Shown here: in pieces, positions 16,662 through 25,944 of the stretch
Position numbering within the stretch: the stretch's first letter is position 1
Layout: each line of letters opens with the position of its first letter
From: Terribacillus aidingensis
GTDB taxonomy: Bacteria > Bacillota > Bacilli > Bacillales > Amphibacillaceae
Direction: 5' to 3'
NCBI RefSeq assembly: GCF_900215625.1
Contig: NZ_OBEK01000003.1
Location: forward strand, 310,001 to 374,000
DNA: 64,000 nt
Notes under the pieces: model-generated
Told to the model about the DNA's origin: nothing
Seen by the model: the letters and a program-made list of their open reading frames with translations, nothing else
Databases searched by the model: none
Position numbers and translations under genes: made by a program

Positions 16662-17099
16662 TTGACAGAGACACTGCCATTAAATCAGCAACTATGTTTC
16701 GCTTTGTACGCGTGTTCAAAAGAAGTAGCCAAAGCGTACCGTGACAAGCTCGCACCATTTGGTATTACGTATCCACAGTACCTTATCTTATCAGCACTTT
16801 GGGACCAAGATTACCGGTCTGTCACAGAAATCGGTCAAGAACTGCAGCTTGACTCTGGAACTCTGACACCAATGCTTAAGCGGCTTGAAGAAGCTGGCTG
16901 GGTGATACGAAGCCGGCACAAGCCTGATGAACGCCGCGTATACGTCGAACTCACAGATAAAGGAAGCGCACTTAAATATGACGCTGTCTGCTCGGTAGCT
17001 GCTATTTGGAGTGAGCTTAACTTGAACGAAGATACTTACCATGTACTGTTAACACAACTGCACGGTATTACGAAACAATTACAAAAAGGGGATAAGTAA
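16662..17099 (+). CDS. ohrR: MarR-family organic hydroperoxide sensor OhrR
   Basis: A 145-residue winged-helix repressor whose conserved reactive cysteine is Cys12 in LCFALYACS, followed by ITYPQYLILSALW and the recognition region LDSGTLTPMLKRLEEAG. Oxidation of this Cys by organic peroxides releases DNA in B. subtilis OhrR. A second Cys (18) is nearby and there is one more at about 110, so the one-Cys versus two-Cys mechanism is open. The start is TTG, since the preceding ATG meets a stop after four codons. It is followed one base later by ohr. Confidence 0.93.
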   Translation: MTETLPLNQQLCFALYACSKEVAKAYRDKLAPFGITYPQYLILSALWDQDYRSVTEIGQELQLDSGTLTPMLKRLEEAGWVIRSRHKPDERRVYVELTDKGSALKYDAVCSVAAIWSELNLNEDTYHVLLTQLHGITKQLQKGDK

Positions 17100-17100
17100 A

Positions 17101-17520
17101 ATGAAACCATTATATACAACCGCTGTAACTGCTGTAGGAGGACGGGACGGTCACGTTGCTTCTGAAGATGGCACATTAAAATTGGATGTTCGAACACCGA
17201 AAGAACTTGGAGGTGCTGGCGAGGCGGGTACCAATCCGGAACAGCTTTTCGCTGCAGGTTATGCAGCATGTTTTGAAAGTGCTCTGGGACTTGTTGCAAG
17301 ACAAAAACGCGTGAAACCTGAACATACAGAAATTACGGCACATGTAGCCATTGGTAAAGAAGAAGATGGCGGATTTGGATTAGAAGTCGAGCTTGTTATT
17401 ACACTTAAAGGTGTATCGAGAGAACAAGCAGAAGAGCTTGTAGAATTAGCTCATCAGACTTGTCCATACTCCCGAGCTACTCGCGGTAATATTAACGTGC
17501 AGCTTACGATTGCATCTTAA
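17101..17520 (+). CDS. ohr: Organic hydroperoxide resistance protein (peroxiredoxin-like)
   Basis: Thiol peroxidase that reduces organic hydroperoxides and is usually recycled by lipoyl proteins. The 139 residues hold the catalytic Cys57 in AAGYAACFES and resolving Cys121 in HQTCPYSRATRGN, with the conserved Arg15 and Glu47 that stabilise the peroxidatic Cys. It follows ohrR by one base with a GGGG site. The window also carries lipoate-synthesis genes, consistent with, but not proving, the lipoyl link. Confidence 0.96.
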   Translation: MKPLYTTAVTAVGGRDGHVASEDGTLKLDVRTPKELGGAGEAGTNPEQLFAAGYAACFESALGLVARQKRVKPEHTEITAHVAIGKEEDGGFGLEVELVITLKGVSREQAEELVELAHQTCPYSRATRGNINVQLTIAS

Positions 17521-17562
17521 AAAAATACAGGCCTCGTTACAATAACGCGGCCTGTATTTTTT
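17520..17562 (+). terminator. Terminator after ohr
   Basis: Arms AAAATACAGGCC and GGCCTGTATTTT with a 15-base loop, then T-rich sequence; works on both strands. Confidence 0.88.
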
Positions 17563-17596
17563 AGTTATTTTTGTCGCATAGAGCGCCCCAGTTCCC

Positions 17597-18121
17597 TCAA
17601 CGTCTTATAACTACATACTGCCGATCATGCCACCGGAATTTTTGCGATAAGCTCTCTATGTGATTATCCTGCTTGAAAGAGAGTTCAGCTTCTCCAGAGA
17701 TAAACCTGCCTTCTTCCAATAAGATTTTTGTATCCCATGCTTCATTCCTTGGCTGCTCTTCTTCTCCATCCAGGCAAGTATACAATTCCAGCTTATCGCC
17801 GAAATCCAGATTCTCTTCCATAAATCGAAACAGAATCTTATACGCGAGCTTTTCATCGGCGCAATCTAGTTCGTAAATAAACTTATTTTTAATATGCGGG
17901 ATATACATTTCCTTTTGCCGTTCAATTGCAATCCCCACCGCATCTGCTTTTGTCTCGCAGATGAGCCAGTGCTTCTTCTTATTTATCTCGTGTACTTGCG
18001 CGAAATAAGCTTTCTTCAGTACCTCATCGTCTGCCTCTTCAGCGGGCAGCCGGATTTCCTTTCTTCCATAGATGCCTTGTTTCAATCTTTTGTTCACTGC
18101 CAGATAATGTTTTTGGGTCAC
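17597..18121 (-). CDS. 174-residue hypothetical protein
   Basis: A soluble, charged protein (many Lys/Glu), starting VTQKHYLAVNKRLKQGIYGRKE when read from the GTG at 18121, which has AGGTG five bases upstream; an ATG at 18169 without a clear ribosome site is the alternative. Segments HWLICETKADAVGIAIERQKE and LAYKILFRFMEENLDFGDKLELY look like a mixed alpha/beta fold. I do not recognise the family. It is convergent with ohr and divergent from the MocR gene. Confidence 0.7.
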   Translation of the reverse strand: MTQKHYLAVNKRLKQGIYGRKEIRLPAEEADDEVLKKAYFAQVHEINKKKHWLICETKADAVGIAIERQKEMYIPHIKNKFIYELDCADEKLAYKILFRFMEENLDFGDKLELYTCLDGEEEQPRNEAWDTKILLEEGRFISGEAELSFKQDNHIESLSQKFRWHDRQYVVIRR

Positions 18122-18219
18122 TTTTTCACCTGCCCCTCCTTTACATAACACATTATATACAAAAACCATGCTATACTATTTTCACTATAACAAGCTATAA
18201 CACATGGGAGATAGATTAG

Positions 18220-19680
18220 ATGATTACAATTAATAAAAACGAAGCTATTCCTCTCTCGAAGCAAATCTATATGTCCTTCGTAGATAAAATCCGCTCTGGC
18301 TTATTGCCAAGCGGATCAAAACTGCCAACCGTTCGGCAGCTGGCAAAAGATATTGAGGTAAGCCTTGTTACAATAATGAAAGCTTATAAACAGCTGGAAG
18401 AAGACGGATTCATCGAATTGAGCAAAGGCAAAGGTACGTATGTAAAAATGCAGCTTCAGCCAGAGACTAGCAAAACGGGACAGGATTTTGACTGGCAATT
18501 AAGCATCCCCGATTATTTGCACCGTTCCCAATATGCGCGCTTCCAAGATTCGGATGCGAGTTATCATTTCTCTTCTTCTATGATTGATCCAGCTTTGTTC
18601 CCGAATCAATACATGGATCAGCTAATTGAACAAGTTTTTAAGCAAAACCCACGGATTCTTTCCCAATATGGCGGTATTCAGGGTGACCTTGCTTTGCGGG
18701 AGAAAATGACACAGAACCTGTTAAAATCTAAAATTGAGACTACAGCAGAAAACCTGCTGATTACCAGTGGTTCCCAGCAAGGTATCGATTTAGTTGCCCG
18801 TACTTTTGTCGGCCCCGGAGACGTTGTTATTATGGAGGCACCGACTTATCCAGGTGCCATTGATGTCTTCCGCAGCCGCGGCGCTACTATCTTGACAGTT
18901 CCTATTGACGAAGATGGCATGCGTGTCGACATGCTGCACGCTTTATGTGAAAAACATAATCCGAAGCTCATTTATACAACACCGACTTTTCATAATCCTA
19001 CGGGTACAATTATGCCCCTTCAGCGGCGGAAAGTACTGTTAGATATCGCCGAAAGTCATCATTGCTTGATTATGGAGGATGACCCTTTTAGTGATATTTA
19101 TTTTGACAGAAAACCGCCCTTACCTATTAAATCTTTGGATAAATCCGGGCATGTTATTTATTTAAAAGGCTTGAGCAAAACAATCGCCCCAGGCTGCCGA
19201 ATCGGCTTGTTAGCGGCTTCTGGTTCTATATTTAAGCGCCTATATGCTGCCAAGGCAAACATGGATCTTGGCAGCCCGCTGCTAACGCAAAAAGTGATCG
19301 TACCGCTTGTAGATTCTGCTAAGACGGAACAGCATCTCAAGCGGCTGCGAGCTGCCTTGAAAAGCAGACGCGACGTCGTTTTAGCCGTCCTAAAAGAGCA
19401 GGCACCGCGCGGCGTGACATGCTTTATCCCAAAAGGCGGCTTAAATGTATGGATCCAGCTTCCGGCTTGGATTGACAGCAATGTTTTATTATACGAAGCA
19501 AACAAGCGTCACGTTTCTTTCCTGACCGGCTCCGCTTGTTTTGCAATTGAAAACGAACACAGCACGTTACGGCTGAGCTATTCTTACGCGAATGAAAAAC
19601 TGCTGCAAGACGGTGTTATGATTCTATGTGAGATTATGCAGGCGATGCAGCCATCGAGCACTTCTTCGCCTACTTTCTAA
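18220..19680 (+). CDS. MocR/GntR-family regulator with aminotransferase domain
   Basis: The 486 residues combine an N-terminal GntR winged helix (about 10-75: PLSKQIYMSFVDKIRSGLLP, KLPTVRQLAKD) with a fold-type I aminotransferase domain (about 100-475) that includes SGSQQGIDLVAR, YTTPTFHNPTG and the PLP-lysine region YLKGLSKTIAPGCRIG. MocR proteins sense PLP or amino acids. One member, PdxR, activates pdxST; pdxST is 3.5 kb away here rather than adjacent, so that role is only a possibility. Its immediate neighbours are unrelated. Confidence 0.9.
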   Translation: MITINKNEAIPLSKQIYMSFVDKIRSGLLPSGSKLPTVRQLAKDIEVSLVTIMKAYKQLEEDGFIELSKGKGTYVKMQLQPETSKTGQDFDWQLSIPDYLHRSQYARFQDSDASYHFSSSMIDPALFPNQYMDQLIEQVFKQNPRILSQYGGIQGDLALREKMTQNLLKSKIETTAENLLITSGSQQGIDLVARTFVGPGDVVIMEAPTYPGAIDVFRSRGATILTVPIDEDGMRVDMLHALCEKHNPKLIYTTPTFHNPTGTIMPLQRRKVLLDIAESHHCLIMEDDPFSDIYFDRKPPLPIKSLDKSGHVIYLKGLSKTIAPGCRIGLLAASGSIFKRLYAAKANMDLGSPLLTQKVIVPLVDSAKTEQHLKRLRAALKSRRDVVLAVLKEQAPRGVTCFIPKGGLNVWIQLPAWIDSNVLLYEANKRHVSFLTGSACFAIENEHSTLRLSYSYANEKLLQDGVMILCEIMQAMQPSSTSSPTF

Positions 19681-19687
19681 TTAGTAA

Positions 19688-19713
19688 GAGCTATCTGTAA
19701 ACGGATAGCTTTT
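19688..19713 (+). terminator. Terminator after the MocR gene
   Basis: Arms AGCTATC and GATAGCT with an eight-base loop and a short T run. Confidence 0.75.
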
Positions 19714-19756
19714 AACCAAAATGGATATAGCCAAAATAACTAGAAGGAGGTCAACA

Positions 19757-20104
19757 ATGCTTACCCGAAAAGCCATGGTATGTTTATTTACATTCATTAT
19801 TATTATACTTATAGGTAAGGCACTCTTTCATAATGATAGCTTTAACTTAATCATACCAATTTTATTATTATGTATTATAATAGGTGGATTCTTTTCTATT
19901 ATAATAGAAATTATATGTAAAAGAATAAATAAGTTCGTCGCTTTTTTGAGTGTATTCTTCCACCTTCTTGCTGCATTCCTTATTGAATTAGTGATTGTGA
20001 TAAACTCATTTCTTGATATTTTTATAGTTTTTGTTCTGCCTTTAACGCTGATTTTTGTATTAATTGACGAGCTTCTAAAGTATTTCGGCTATAAAATAAG
20101 ATAG
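19757..20104 (+). CDS. 115-residue four-helix membrane protein
   Basis: Starts MLTRKAMVCLFTFIIII, with four hydrophobic stretches (about 8-24, 32-52, 62-85, 88-108) separated by short basic loops. The ATG at 19757 has an excellent AAGGAGG site six bases upstream. Its bases are visibly more A/T-rich than the neighbours, with many ATA/TTA codons, which suggests recent acquisition. Family not recognised; it is flanked by terminators as its own unit. Confidence 0.75.
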   Translation: MLTRKAMVCLFTFIIIILIGKALFHNDSFNLIIPILLLCIIIGGFFSIIIEIICKRINKFVAFLSVFFHLLAAFLIELVIVINSFLDIFIVFVLPLTLIFVLIDELLKYFGYKIR

Positions 20105-20141
20105 TCAGACATCTCCGAGCTACGGAAATGTCTGACTATCA
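20100..20141. terminator. Shared bidirectional terminator
   Basis: Arms GATAGTCAGACAT and ATGTCTGACTATC around a loop of about 15 bases lie between two convergent genes. Confidence 0.8.
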
Positions 20142-20186
20142 TTAATCTATTCTTTATATATTTCCTCTCAACTTTTTAACATTTTC

Positions 20187-21491
20187 TCACTTATTGGAGC
20201 GCTTTAAAATACTTTTATAATGAGAAAACGTATCAAAGCTTGCTTTCCCGTGATATGCTCCCATACCGCTTGCTCCGACTCCGCCGAATGGCAAGTAATG
20301 GGATGTCATATGGCTGAGTGTGTCATTAATTGCTCCGCCGCCGAATGAAATGTTAGCTAGAATTTCATCTTGTAAAGCCTCATTTTCCGTAAATAAGTAA
20401 AGCGCAAGTGGTTTTGGGCGCTCTGCTATACGGTTGATGATATCAGATGTATCGCTGTATTCTATCACTGGCAAAATTGGTCCGAAAATTTCATCCTGCA
20501 TAATCGGATCATCCCAAGAAATAGCATCCAAAATTGTTGGTTCAATGATTAGTTGATCGCGATTACTTTGTCCGCCTGTCACCAATGTTCCGTTGTCCAA
20601 GAAGCCTGCGAGACGGTTAAAATGTCTTGCACTGACAATGTGTCCAAAGTTAGGGTTTTCTACAATGTTATCGCCGTACATGCTTGTGATAGCAGCTTTC
20701 AATTTAGCTAACAACGTATCTTTCACATTGCTGTGGACTAATAGATAATCTGGTGCAACACATGTTTGACCAGCATTAGCAAATTTACCGCGCGCAATAC
20801 GGAGCGCCGCTTCATCCAAGTTAGCATCTTCATGAACAATCGTCGGACTCTTTCCGCCAAGTTCAAGTGTTACTGGTGTTAAATGCTTAGCTGCTGCTTC
20901 TGCTACAATTTTGCCGACACCTGTGCTGCCTGTGAAAAAGATATAGTCAAAGTCTTCTTTTAACAGTGCCGTACTCGTCTCCACTTCTCCCTCTACAACA
21001 TGCAGATATTCTTCCGGGAAATGGTCATTAATAAGACCAGACAGAACGGCTGATGTTTTTGGTGTTAGTTCCGAAGGTTTTAACACCGCTGTATTTCCGC
21101 CAGCAATCGCTCCTACTAATGGTGATACAGCTAGCTGGAATGGGTAATTCCATGGCGCAATGACAAGTGCACTGCCGTAAGCTTCCGGCTGGATAAAGCT
21201 TTTTGCGCCCGCATGAGATTCGGCTGTTGGGACCTCTTTTGTTTCTGCCCAAGATTCTAAGTTATCCAGCGTGAAGTTGATTTCACTTACTACTAAACCA
21301 ACCTCTGCGCGCTTTGCCTCCATCTCGGACTTGTTCAAATCTGCTTTTACAGCATCCAGAATGGCTTGTTCATTTGCCTGAATAAGTTCTTTCAACATTT
21401 GTAAGGATTTCATCCGAAATTGTACATCCTTCGTTCTTCCGCTTCTGAAGAAAGTACGCTGTTTATTTAAAAGCTCTTGATAGTTCTCCAT
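20187..21491 (-). CDS. Aldehyde dehydrogenase family protein (YwdH-like)
   Basis: NAD(P)-dependent aldehyde dehydrogenase of 434 residues, the short class-3 type. Catalytic Cys244 lies in GQTCVAPD and the general base Glu210 in ELGGKSP; the cofactor motif FTGSTGVGK is near 187 and IAPWNYPFQL near 111. The ATG at 21491 has a GAGGAG site; the frame is open for 35 more codons without a good start. Members act on long-chain or aromatic aldehydes. It stands alone between a shared terminator and pdxT. Confidence 0.93.
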   Translation of the reverse strand: MENYQELLNKQRTFFRSGRTKDVQFRMKSLQMLKELIQANEQAILDAVKADLNKSEMEAKRAEVGLVVSEINFTLDNLESWAETKEVPTAESHAGAKSFIQPEAYGSALVIAPWNYPFQLAVSPLVGAIAGGNTAVLKPSELTPKTSAVLSGLINDHFPEEYLHVVEGEVETSTALLKEDFDYIFFTGSTGVGKIVAEAAAKHLTPVTLELGGKSPTIVHEDANLDEAALRIARGKFANAGQTCVAPDYLLVHSNVKDTLLAKLKAAITSMYGDNIVENPNFGHIVSARHFNRLAGFLDNGTLVTGGQSNRDQLIIEPTILDAISWDDPIMQDEIFGPILPVIEYSDTSDIINRIAERPKPLALYLFTENEALQDEILANISFGGGAINDTLSHMTSHYLPFGGVGASGMGAYHGKASFDTFSHYKSILKRSNK

Positions 21492-21639
21492 GGTAAGTCT
21501 CCTCTGCAAATTAGGTACATCTAGTAAAACTTGCAAATCTTGCAATATATAATTAATTGATAGCTCAATGATTAGCCGAGGAAAAATATAATACACTGGA
21601 TAACATATTGCAAGAGATACGATTCACAGTGTAAACAAA

Positions 21640-21671
21640 AAAAAAGAAGATCACTAGAGATCTTCTTCTTA
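21640..21671 (-). terminator. Terminator of pdxST
   Basis: Arms AAGAAGATC and GATCTTCTT with a six-base loop, followed on the minus strand by nine T. Confidence 0.88.
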
Positions 21672-22259
21672 ACGATGCACAGCTTTTCCAGCCGCGTCTT
21701 CTGCCATTTTTAGAAAGTATTCCATTAATCTTGTATCTTCCGTTAGTTCCGGGTGGAAGGCAGTTGCTAAATAATGACGATCTCTCGCCGCTACAATGCG
21801 TCCTGTATCTTCGCTTAATATCTCGACACCGTCTCCTGCCTCGAGAATATAAGGAGCCCGAATAAATACTGCAGGAAAATCCTCCGCCACATCTTTAATG
21901 GCAAGGTCTGCTTCGAAGCTGTCCACCTGTCGTCCGAAAGCATTTCGCTCGACCGTCACATCCATCAGACCAAGATGGCTGGATTCCTGATTATGAATCC
22001 GTTTTGCCAATAAAATCATACCTGCACAAGTCCCGAAGATTGGTTTACCCGATTCTCCAAAGGCGCGTAAAGGCTCCAAAAAATCGTACCGATCAATTAG
22101 TCTGCGTATCGCAGTACTTTCGCCGCCAGGCAAAATCAATCCATCCAAATCAGCTAGCTGTTCCACACGTTTCACTAGAACCGCTTTGGCACCAACAGCT
22201 TCTACTGTTCGCGCATGCTCTGCTACCGCACCTTGAAGTGCTAAAACACCGATCTTCAT
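21669..22259 (-). CDS. pdxT: PLP synthase glutaminase subunit
   Basis: Releases ammonia from glutamine and passes it to PdxS for pyridoxal 5'-phosphate synthesis. The 196 residues show the class I glutaminase triad Cys78 (FGTCAGM), His169 and Glu171 (AFHPELTED), plus the oxyanion segment [11 protein letters not shown]. It is 17 bases downstream of pdxS and cotranscribed. Length and motifs match the family exactly. Confidence 0.97.
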   Translation of the reverse strand: MKIGVLALQGAVAEHARTVEAVGAKAVLVKRVEQLADLDGLILPGGESTAIRRLIDRYDFLEPLRAFGESGKPIFGTCAGMILLAKRIHNQESSHLGLMDVTVERNAFGRQVDSFEADLAIKDVAEDFPAVFIRAPYILEAGDGVEILSEDTGRIVAARDRHYLATAFHPELTEDTRLMEYFLKMAEDAAGKAVHR

Positions 22260-22276
22260 GATTTGATCTCCTTCCC

Positions 22277-23161
22277 TTACCAGCCGCGCTCCTGCATTCT
22301 GTTTTCTGGAGATAAGCTAGCAATATCAATACCTTTCATCGGTGTGCCAAGTCCTTTGGAAAGTTCAGCAATCAGCTTGTAATCTTGGTAATGTGTTGTT
22401 GCTTCTACGATTGCTTTAGCGAATTTCGATGGGTTATCAGATTTGAAAATACCAGATCCAACAAAGACACCATCTGCTCCAAGCTGCATCATCAAAGCCG
22501 CATCAGCAGGAGTGGCCACGCCGCCAGCAGCAAAGTTTACAACAGGAAGTTTTCCAGTTTCACGAATCTGCAGCAATACTTCGTAAGGCGCTCCTAATTC
22601 TTTCGCAAATGTCATCACTTCATCCAAGTCCATGGAATTCAGCTTGCGAACTTGCGACTGCACCATACGCATGTGACGAACAGCTTCCACAATATTGCCT
22701 GTTCCCGGCTCTCCTTTTGTCCGGAGCATGGCAGCACCTTCTCCAATACGGCGTGCAGCTTCACCAAGGTCACGGCTTCCGCACACGAATGGTACTGTGA
22801 AATCACGCTTGTTCAAATGATATTGTTCATCCGCCGGTGTGAGCACTTCACTTTCATCTATGTAATCCACACCCATTGATTCCAATACACGCGCTTCTAC
22901 GATATGCCCGATACGTGCCTTTGCCATGACGGGAATAGATACTGCATTTAATACTTCTTCTACAATCGTCGGATCCGCCATCCGCGCTACACCGCCAGCA
23001 GCACGAATATCAGAAGGAACACGCTCCAGCGCCATAACTGCTACTGCACCAGATTCCTCTGCAATTTTCGCTTGCTCAGCATTTACGACATCCATAATGA
23101 CGCCGCCCTTTTGCATTTCTGCCATTCCTCGTTTGACTAAATCTGTACCTGTTTTCGCCAT
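22277..23161 (-). CDS. pdxS: Pyridoxal 5'-phosphate synthase subunit
   Basis: Builds PLP from ribose 5-phosphate, glyceraldehyde 3-phosphate and ammonia in the DXP-independent route. The 294 residues begin [20 protein letters not shown] and carry the active-site Asp24, Lys81 (KARIGH) and Lys149 ([11 protein letters not shown]). The ATG at 23161 has AGGGGGAG upstream; the frame extends further but without a start site. With pdxT it forms the 24-mer synthase. The upstream DNA includes the palindrome-like GTACAATGTAC near 23210. Confidence 0.98.
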   Translation of the reverse strand: MAKTGTDLVKRGMAEMQKGGVIMDVVNAEQAKIAEESGAVAVMALERVPSDIRAAGGVARMADPTIVEEVLNAVSIPVMAKARIGHIVEARVLESMGVDYIDESEVLTPADEQYHLNKRDFTVPFVCGSRDLGEAARRIGEGAAMLRTKGEPGTGNIVEAVRHMRMVQSQVRKLNSMDLDEVMTFAKELGAPYEVLLQIRETGKLPVVNFAAGGVATPADAALMMQLGADGVFVGSGIFKSDNPSKFAKAIVEATTHYQDYKLIAELSKGLGTPMKGIDIASLSPENRMQERGW

Positions 23162-23351
23162 GTTGACTCCCCCTGCTTCTTTTTCCGTTGTCGGAAAAGT
23201 TTGATAGGTACATTGTACATAGGTATGGGGTATAACACGCAAGAGATGAGTATAACAATGTGACATGGCATTTATAGGCCAGCTATGTACTGTTCTTTCT
23301 ATTAACCTGGTCCTTCCAATTGCTTTTTTTGGGATTAGCTTGTCCCTATTG

Positions 23352-23413
23352 AAAAACACCTCAAAGTTTTATTTCGGATAACACAATCCGTTTAAAAGCT
23401 TAAAGGTGTTTTT
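23352..23413. terminator. Long imperfect hairpin upstream of pdxS
   Basis: Outer arms AAAAACACCT and AGGTGTTTTT enclose a 40-base region with an inner CGGAT/TCCG stem. It lies in the 416-base gap between pdxS and the SDR gene, which shows no coding frame. It could terminate transcription from the SDR side or act as a leader structure. Confidence 0.5.
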
Positions 23414-23577
23414 AGTTTACGGGAAAACCCCTTTTGACTATTGCTTTTTTGTTTTATGGACTTTGCTTTCACTAGAGTGTGAGAAAGAAGGTGTTCTTGC
23501 TTAGCATACTATCACCTTTTATAATTTCAAAATCAAAAGGAAATGAAGCTGACTATTATCCTGCCTATTTCGTTTTC

Positions 23578-24309
23578 TTAAATGACCGGTTTAATGACCA
23601 TTTCGCTCACATCAACATTATCTGGCTGTTCAAGCGCATACATGATAGCGCGGGCAATAGCCGTTGCTGGCAGTGCAATACGCCGATATTCCTTCATAAC
23701 TTCCCTTGCCTCGTTATCTGTAATGCTCTCAGCAAGTTCTGATTCCGTTACGCCTGGCGATACGAGCGTCACGCGGATGCCTTGCCCCGCAGTCTCTAGC
23801 CGTAATCCCTCTGATATGGCGCGTACGGCATATTTAGTCGCGCAATAAACAGCAGCCGTAGGACTCACCTCATAGGCACCGATAGATGCAATGTTTATGA
23901 AATGCCCAAATCCTTGTTCTTTCATAATAGGAAGACCTGCAGCAATGCCATGGAGTACTCCGCGAATATTGACATCAATCATTCGGTTCCATTCTTCAAT
24001 CTTCAAAGCTTCCAGCGGAGAGAGCGGCATCACGCCAGCATTGTTAATAACAGCGTCCACTCGTCCGAAACGGCTTTGTGCTGCTTTAAGAAACTCCTGC
24101 ATCTGTTCCAAATCTGTCACGTCAAGCTGTTGAACTGCTACAGTACCACCTTCTGCCCGAATATCTGAAGCCAATGCCTCTAGTCTCTCCACTCGCCTTG
24201 CTCCAATTATAAGATGAGCTCCTTGACTTGCAAGAAGCCGCGCTGCTGTTTCACCAATTCCGCTGCTTGCCCCTGTAATCACAACCACTTTCCCACGAAG
24301 TAATGACAT
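23578..24309 (-). CDS. Short-chain dehydrogenase/reductase
   Basis: A classical SDR of 243 residues: NAD(P)-binding TGASSGIGETAARLL (12-26), NNAGVMPLSP near 90, catalytic Ser near 142 (NIASIGAYE) and YCATK near 155-159. Arg residues after the first strand (GARRVERL) suggest NADPH preference. Its ATG shares one base with the stop of the preceding Atu4866-type gene (TAATG), so the two are coupled. The divergent AraC-type gene is the likely regulator. Substrate unknown. Confidence 0.93.
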   Translation of the reverse strand: MSLLRGKVVVITGASSGIGETAARLLASQGAHLIIGARRVERLEALASDIRAEGGTVAVQQLDVTDLEQMQEFLKAAQSRFGRVDAVINNAGVMPLSPLEALKIEEWNRMIDVNIRGVLHGIAAGLPIMKEQGFGHFINIASIGAYEVSPTAAVYCATKYAVRAISEGLRLETAGQGIRVTLVSPGVTESELAESITDNEAREVMKEYRRIALPATAIARAIMYALEQPDNVDVSEMVIKPVI

Positions 24310-24584
24310 TATTTCTGGTCCCCTTCCCTGTGTTCTTCCCGATTGAGCACCATACCAGCATGGTATAGTACTCCGTCGATAAAGTCCCCATCAGCAGTAA
24401 AACCTGTATCATCGACATATTCGATATGATCGCCCTTCATCGTATAACTGCCTTGATAGGCGCTTTTGCGGTTGCCGCGAGCTTCATCGTATCGCCCGTT
24501 CGGAAGTAACTCATGCCGAATATGACCGTCTGCCGTTACCCACATGCCGACATAAGGATGAGCATTCCTATGTTCTTTTTTCAT
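24309..24584 (-). CDS. Atu4866-like small protein
   Basis: A 91-residue protein with the pattern YVGMWVTADGHIRHELLPNGRYDEARG and GDHIEYVDDTGFTADGDF, which matches my memory of the Agrobacterium Atu4866 family (a small beta-barrel, lipocalin-like fold of unknown role). The ATG at 24584 has AAGGAG eight bases upstream. It is commonly found beside SDR genes under AraC regulators, as here. Function is not known. Confidence 0.78.
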   Translation of the reverse strand: MKKEHRNAHPYVGMWVTADGHIRHELLPNGRYDEARGNRKSAYQGSYTMKGDHIEYVDDTGFTADGDFIDGVLYHAGMVLNREEHREGDQK

Positions 24585-24830
24585 TTCACTATCTCCTTTC
24601 ACATGATCGAGGATGTTACTCCAAATTGAATTAGGTGTGTCAAAGGCCAGTAACAGAAACTAAATCATCCTTCCTCGTAAGAAGTATCTGACCACAATTT
24701 CATTATGAACTGTTACGGATAGAGAGGGGTATTCGGAAGCTACATGATTATTGCCTAATCCTCCAAGAAATTATAGTATTAAGAACAAGAGCAAAATAAA
24801 CAATAAATGGAAGATACGGAGGAATTGTTC

Positions 24831-25712
24831 ATGTACAGAATTAAGGAACTAGCAGAGTTAATACAAAGAAGCGTAACAGCGGATGGAACACATGACACAT
24901 CAATACCCGGCTTACAGCTAGTTCGTGCTTCTCGGATTTCTGATCCTGTTTACTCTGTTTATGAACCTTCCCTATGTGTCGTGGCCCAAGGCTCGAAAAT
25001 GGTGATGCTAGGGGATGAAAGCTATACATACGATTCAGCTAGTTATTTGACTGCCTCCGTTCACTTGCCAATCACAGGGCAAGTAGTAAAGGCTTCATCG
25101 GAAAATCCTTATTTATGTGTAAATTTACAGCTTGATATGGACCTAGTTTTAGAAGTCCTTCAATCATCGAATCCAGTCCTCCCAGACCGCCCTCCAAGTC
25201 GCGGTCTAGTCATCAACCAGGTAGACAATTCGCTTATCGAAGCCGTATTGCGGCTTATCAAGCTACTGGAGAACCCACAGGATATACCGGTACTTGGCAC
25301 CAGTGTTAAGCGAGAAATCATATACCGTGTTCTGCAGCATGATTACAACGATTCCATGAAGCATTTTGCGCTTGCAGGGAGTCAGGGGCAGCGAATTGCG
25401 AAGGTAATTGGAATGCTGAACCGAGAATTCGTACAGCCCCTAAAGGTAGACGAATTGGCGAGAGAAGCCAGAATGAGCTCATCATCATTTTATAGCCATT
25501 TCAAGGAAGTTACAGGCATGAGCCCCGTCCAGTACCAGAAACAACTCCGTCTGCAGGAGGCACGCCGATTGCTCTTAACAGAAAACCTGGAAGCGGCTGA
25601 GGCTGCGTTCCAGGTAGGTTATGAGAGTCCATCGCATTTCAGCCGAGAATACAGCCGAAGGTTCGGTCTTTCTCCAATGAAAGACATACGGCGTCTGCGG
25701 GAATTGTTATAA
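24831..25712 (+). CDS. AraC-family regulator (AraC_N type)
   Basis: The 293-residue regulator has an N-terminal AraC_N cupin-like domain (about 10-160: RASRISDPVYSVYEPSLCVVAQGSK) and two C-terminal helix-turn-helix motifs (about 190-290: KVDELAREARMSSSSFYSHFKEVTGMSPVQYQK). This is the YqhC-like type that activates aldehyde-reductase or SDR genes. A CGGAGG site precedes the ATG at 24831. It is divergent from the Atu4866-SDR pair. A separated inverted repeat GTAACAG (24650) / CTGTTAC (24710) lies in the shared gap. Confidence 0.92.
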   Translation: MYRIKELAELIQRSVTADGTHDTSIPGLQLVRASRISDPVYSVYEPSLCVVAQGSKMVMLGDESYTYDSASYLTASVHLPITGQVVKASSENPYLCVNLQLDMDLVLEVLQSSNPVLPDRPPSRGLVINQVDNSLIEAVLRLIKLLENPQDIPVLGTSVKREIIYRVLQHDYNDSMKHFALAGSQGQRIAKVIGMLNREFVQPLKVDELAREARMSSSSFYSHFKEVTGMSPVQYQKQLRLQEARRLLLTENLEAAEAAFQVGYESPSHFSREYSRRFGLSPMKDIRRLRELL

Positions 25713-25836
25713 TAAATTGGAATTACTGATAACCCAATAAAGCATTACGTCTCGAATTTGCTATTTGCAGTCGATACTTCAGTAGTGCAGAAACTATGTC
25801 TAACCACTTCATGATTGCTTCACCACACCTAATCGA

Positions 25837-25865
25837 TTGACAAAAAAACTTATTTATGCTAAAAT
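25837..25865 (+). promoter_or_regulatory. Sigma-A promoter of the methyltransferase gene
   Basis: TTGACA (25837-25842) and TAAAAT (25860-25865) are separated by 17 bases, an ideal spacing. It would give a leader of about 75 bases containing a terminator hairpin. Confidence 0.78.
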
Positions 25866-25891
25866 TTACAAATTAATAACTTGTGTATATA

Positions 25892-25927
25892 ATAAGACTC
25901 TCCTGGCCAGGGGAGTCTTATTTTTTT
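25892..25927 (+). terminator. Terminator-like hairpin in the methyltransferase leader
   Basis: Arms AAGACTCTCCTGG and CCAGGGGAGTCTT, nearly without a loop, are followed by ATTTTTTT and then, seven bases on, the ribosome binding site. Because it lies between a strong promoter and the gene, it can act as an attenuator rather than as the end of an upstream unit. Confidence 0.7.
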
Positions 25928-25944
25928 ATTTAAAGGAGAAGAGT

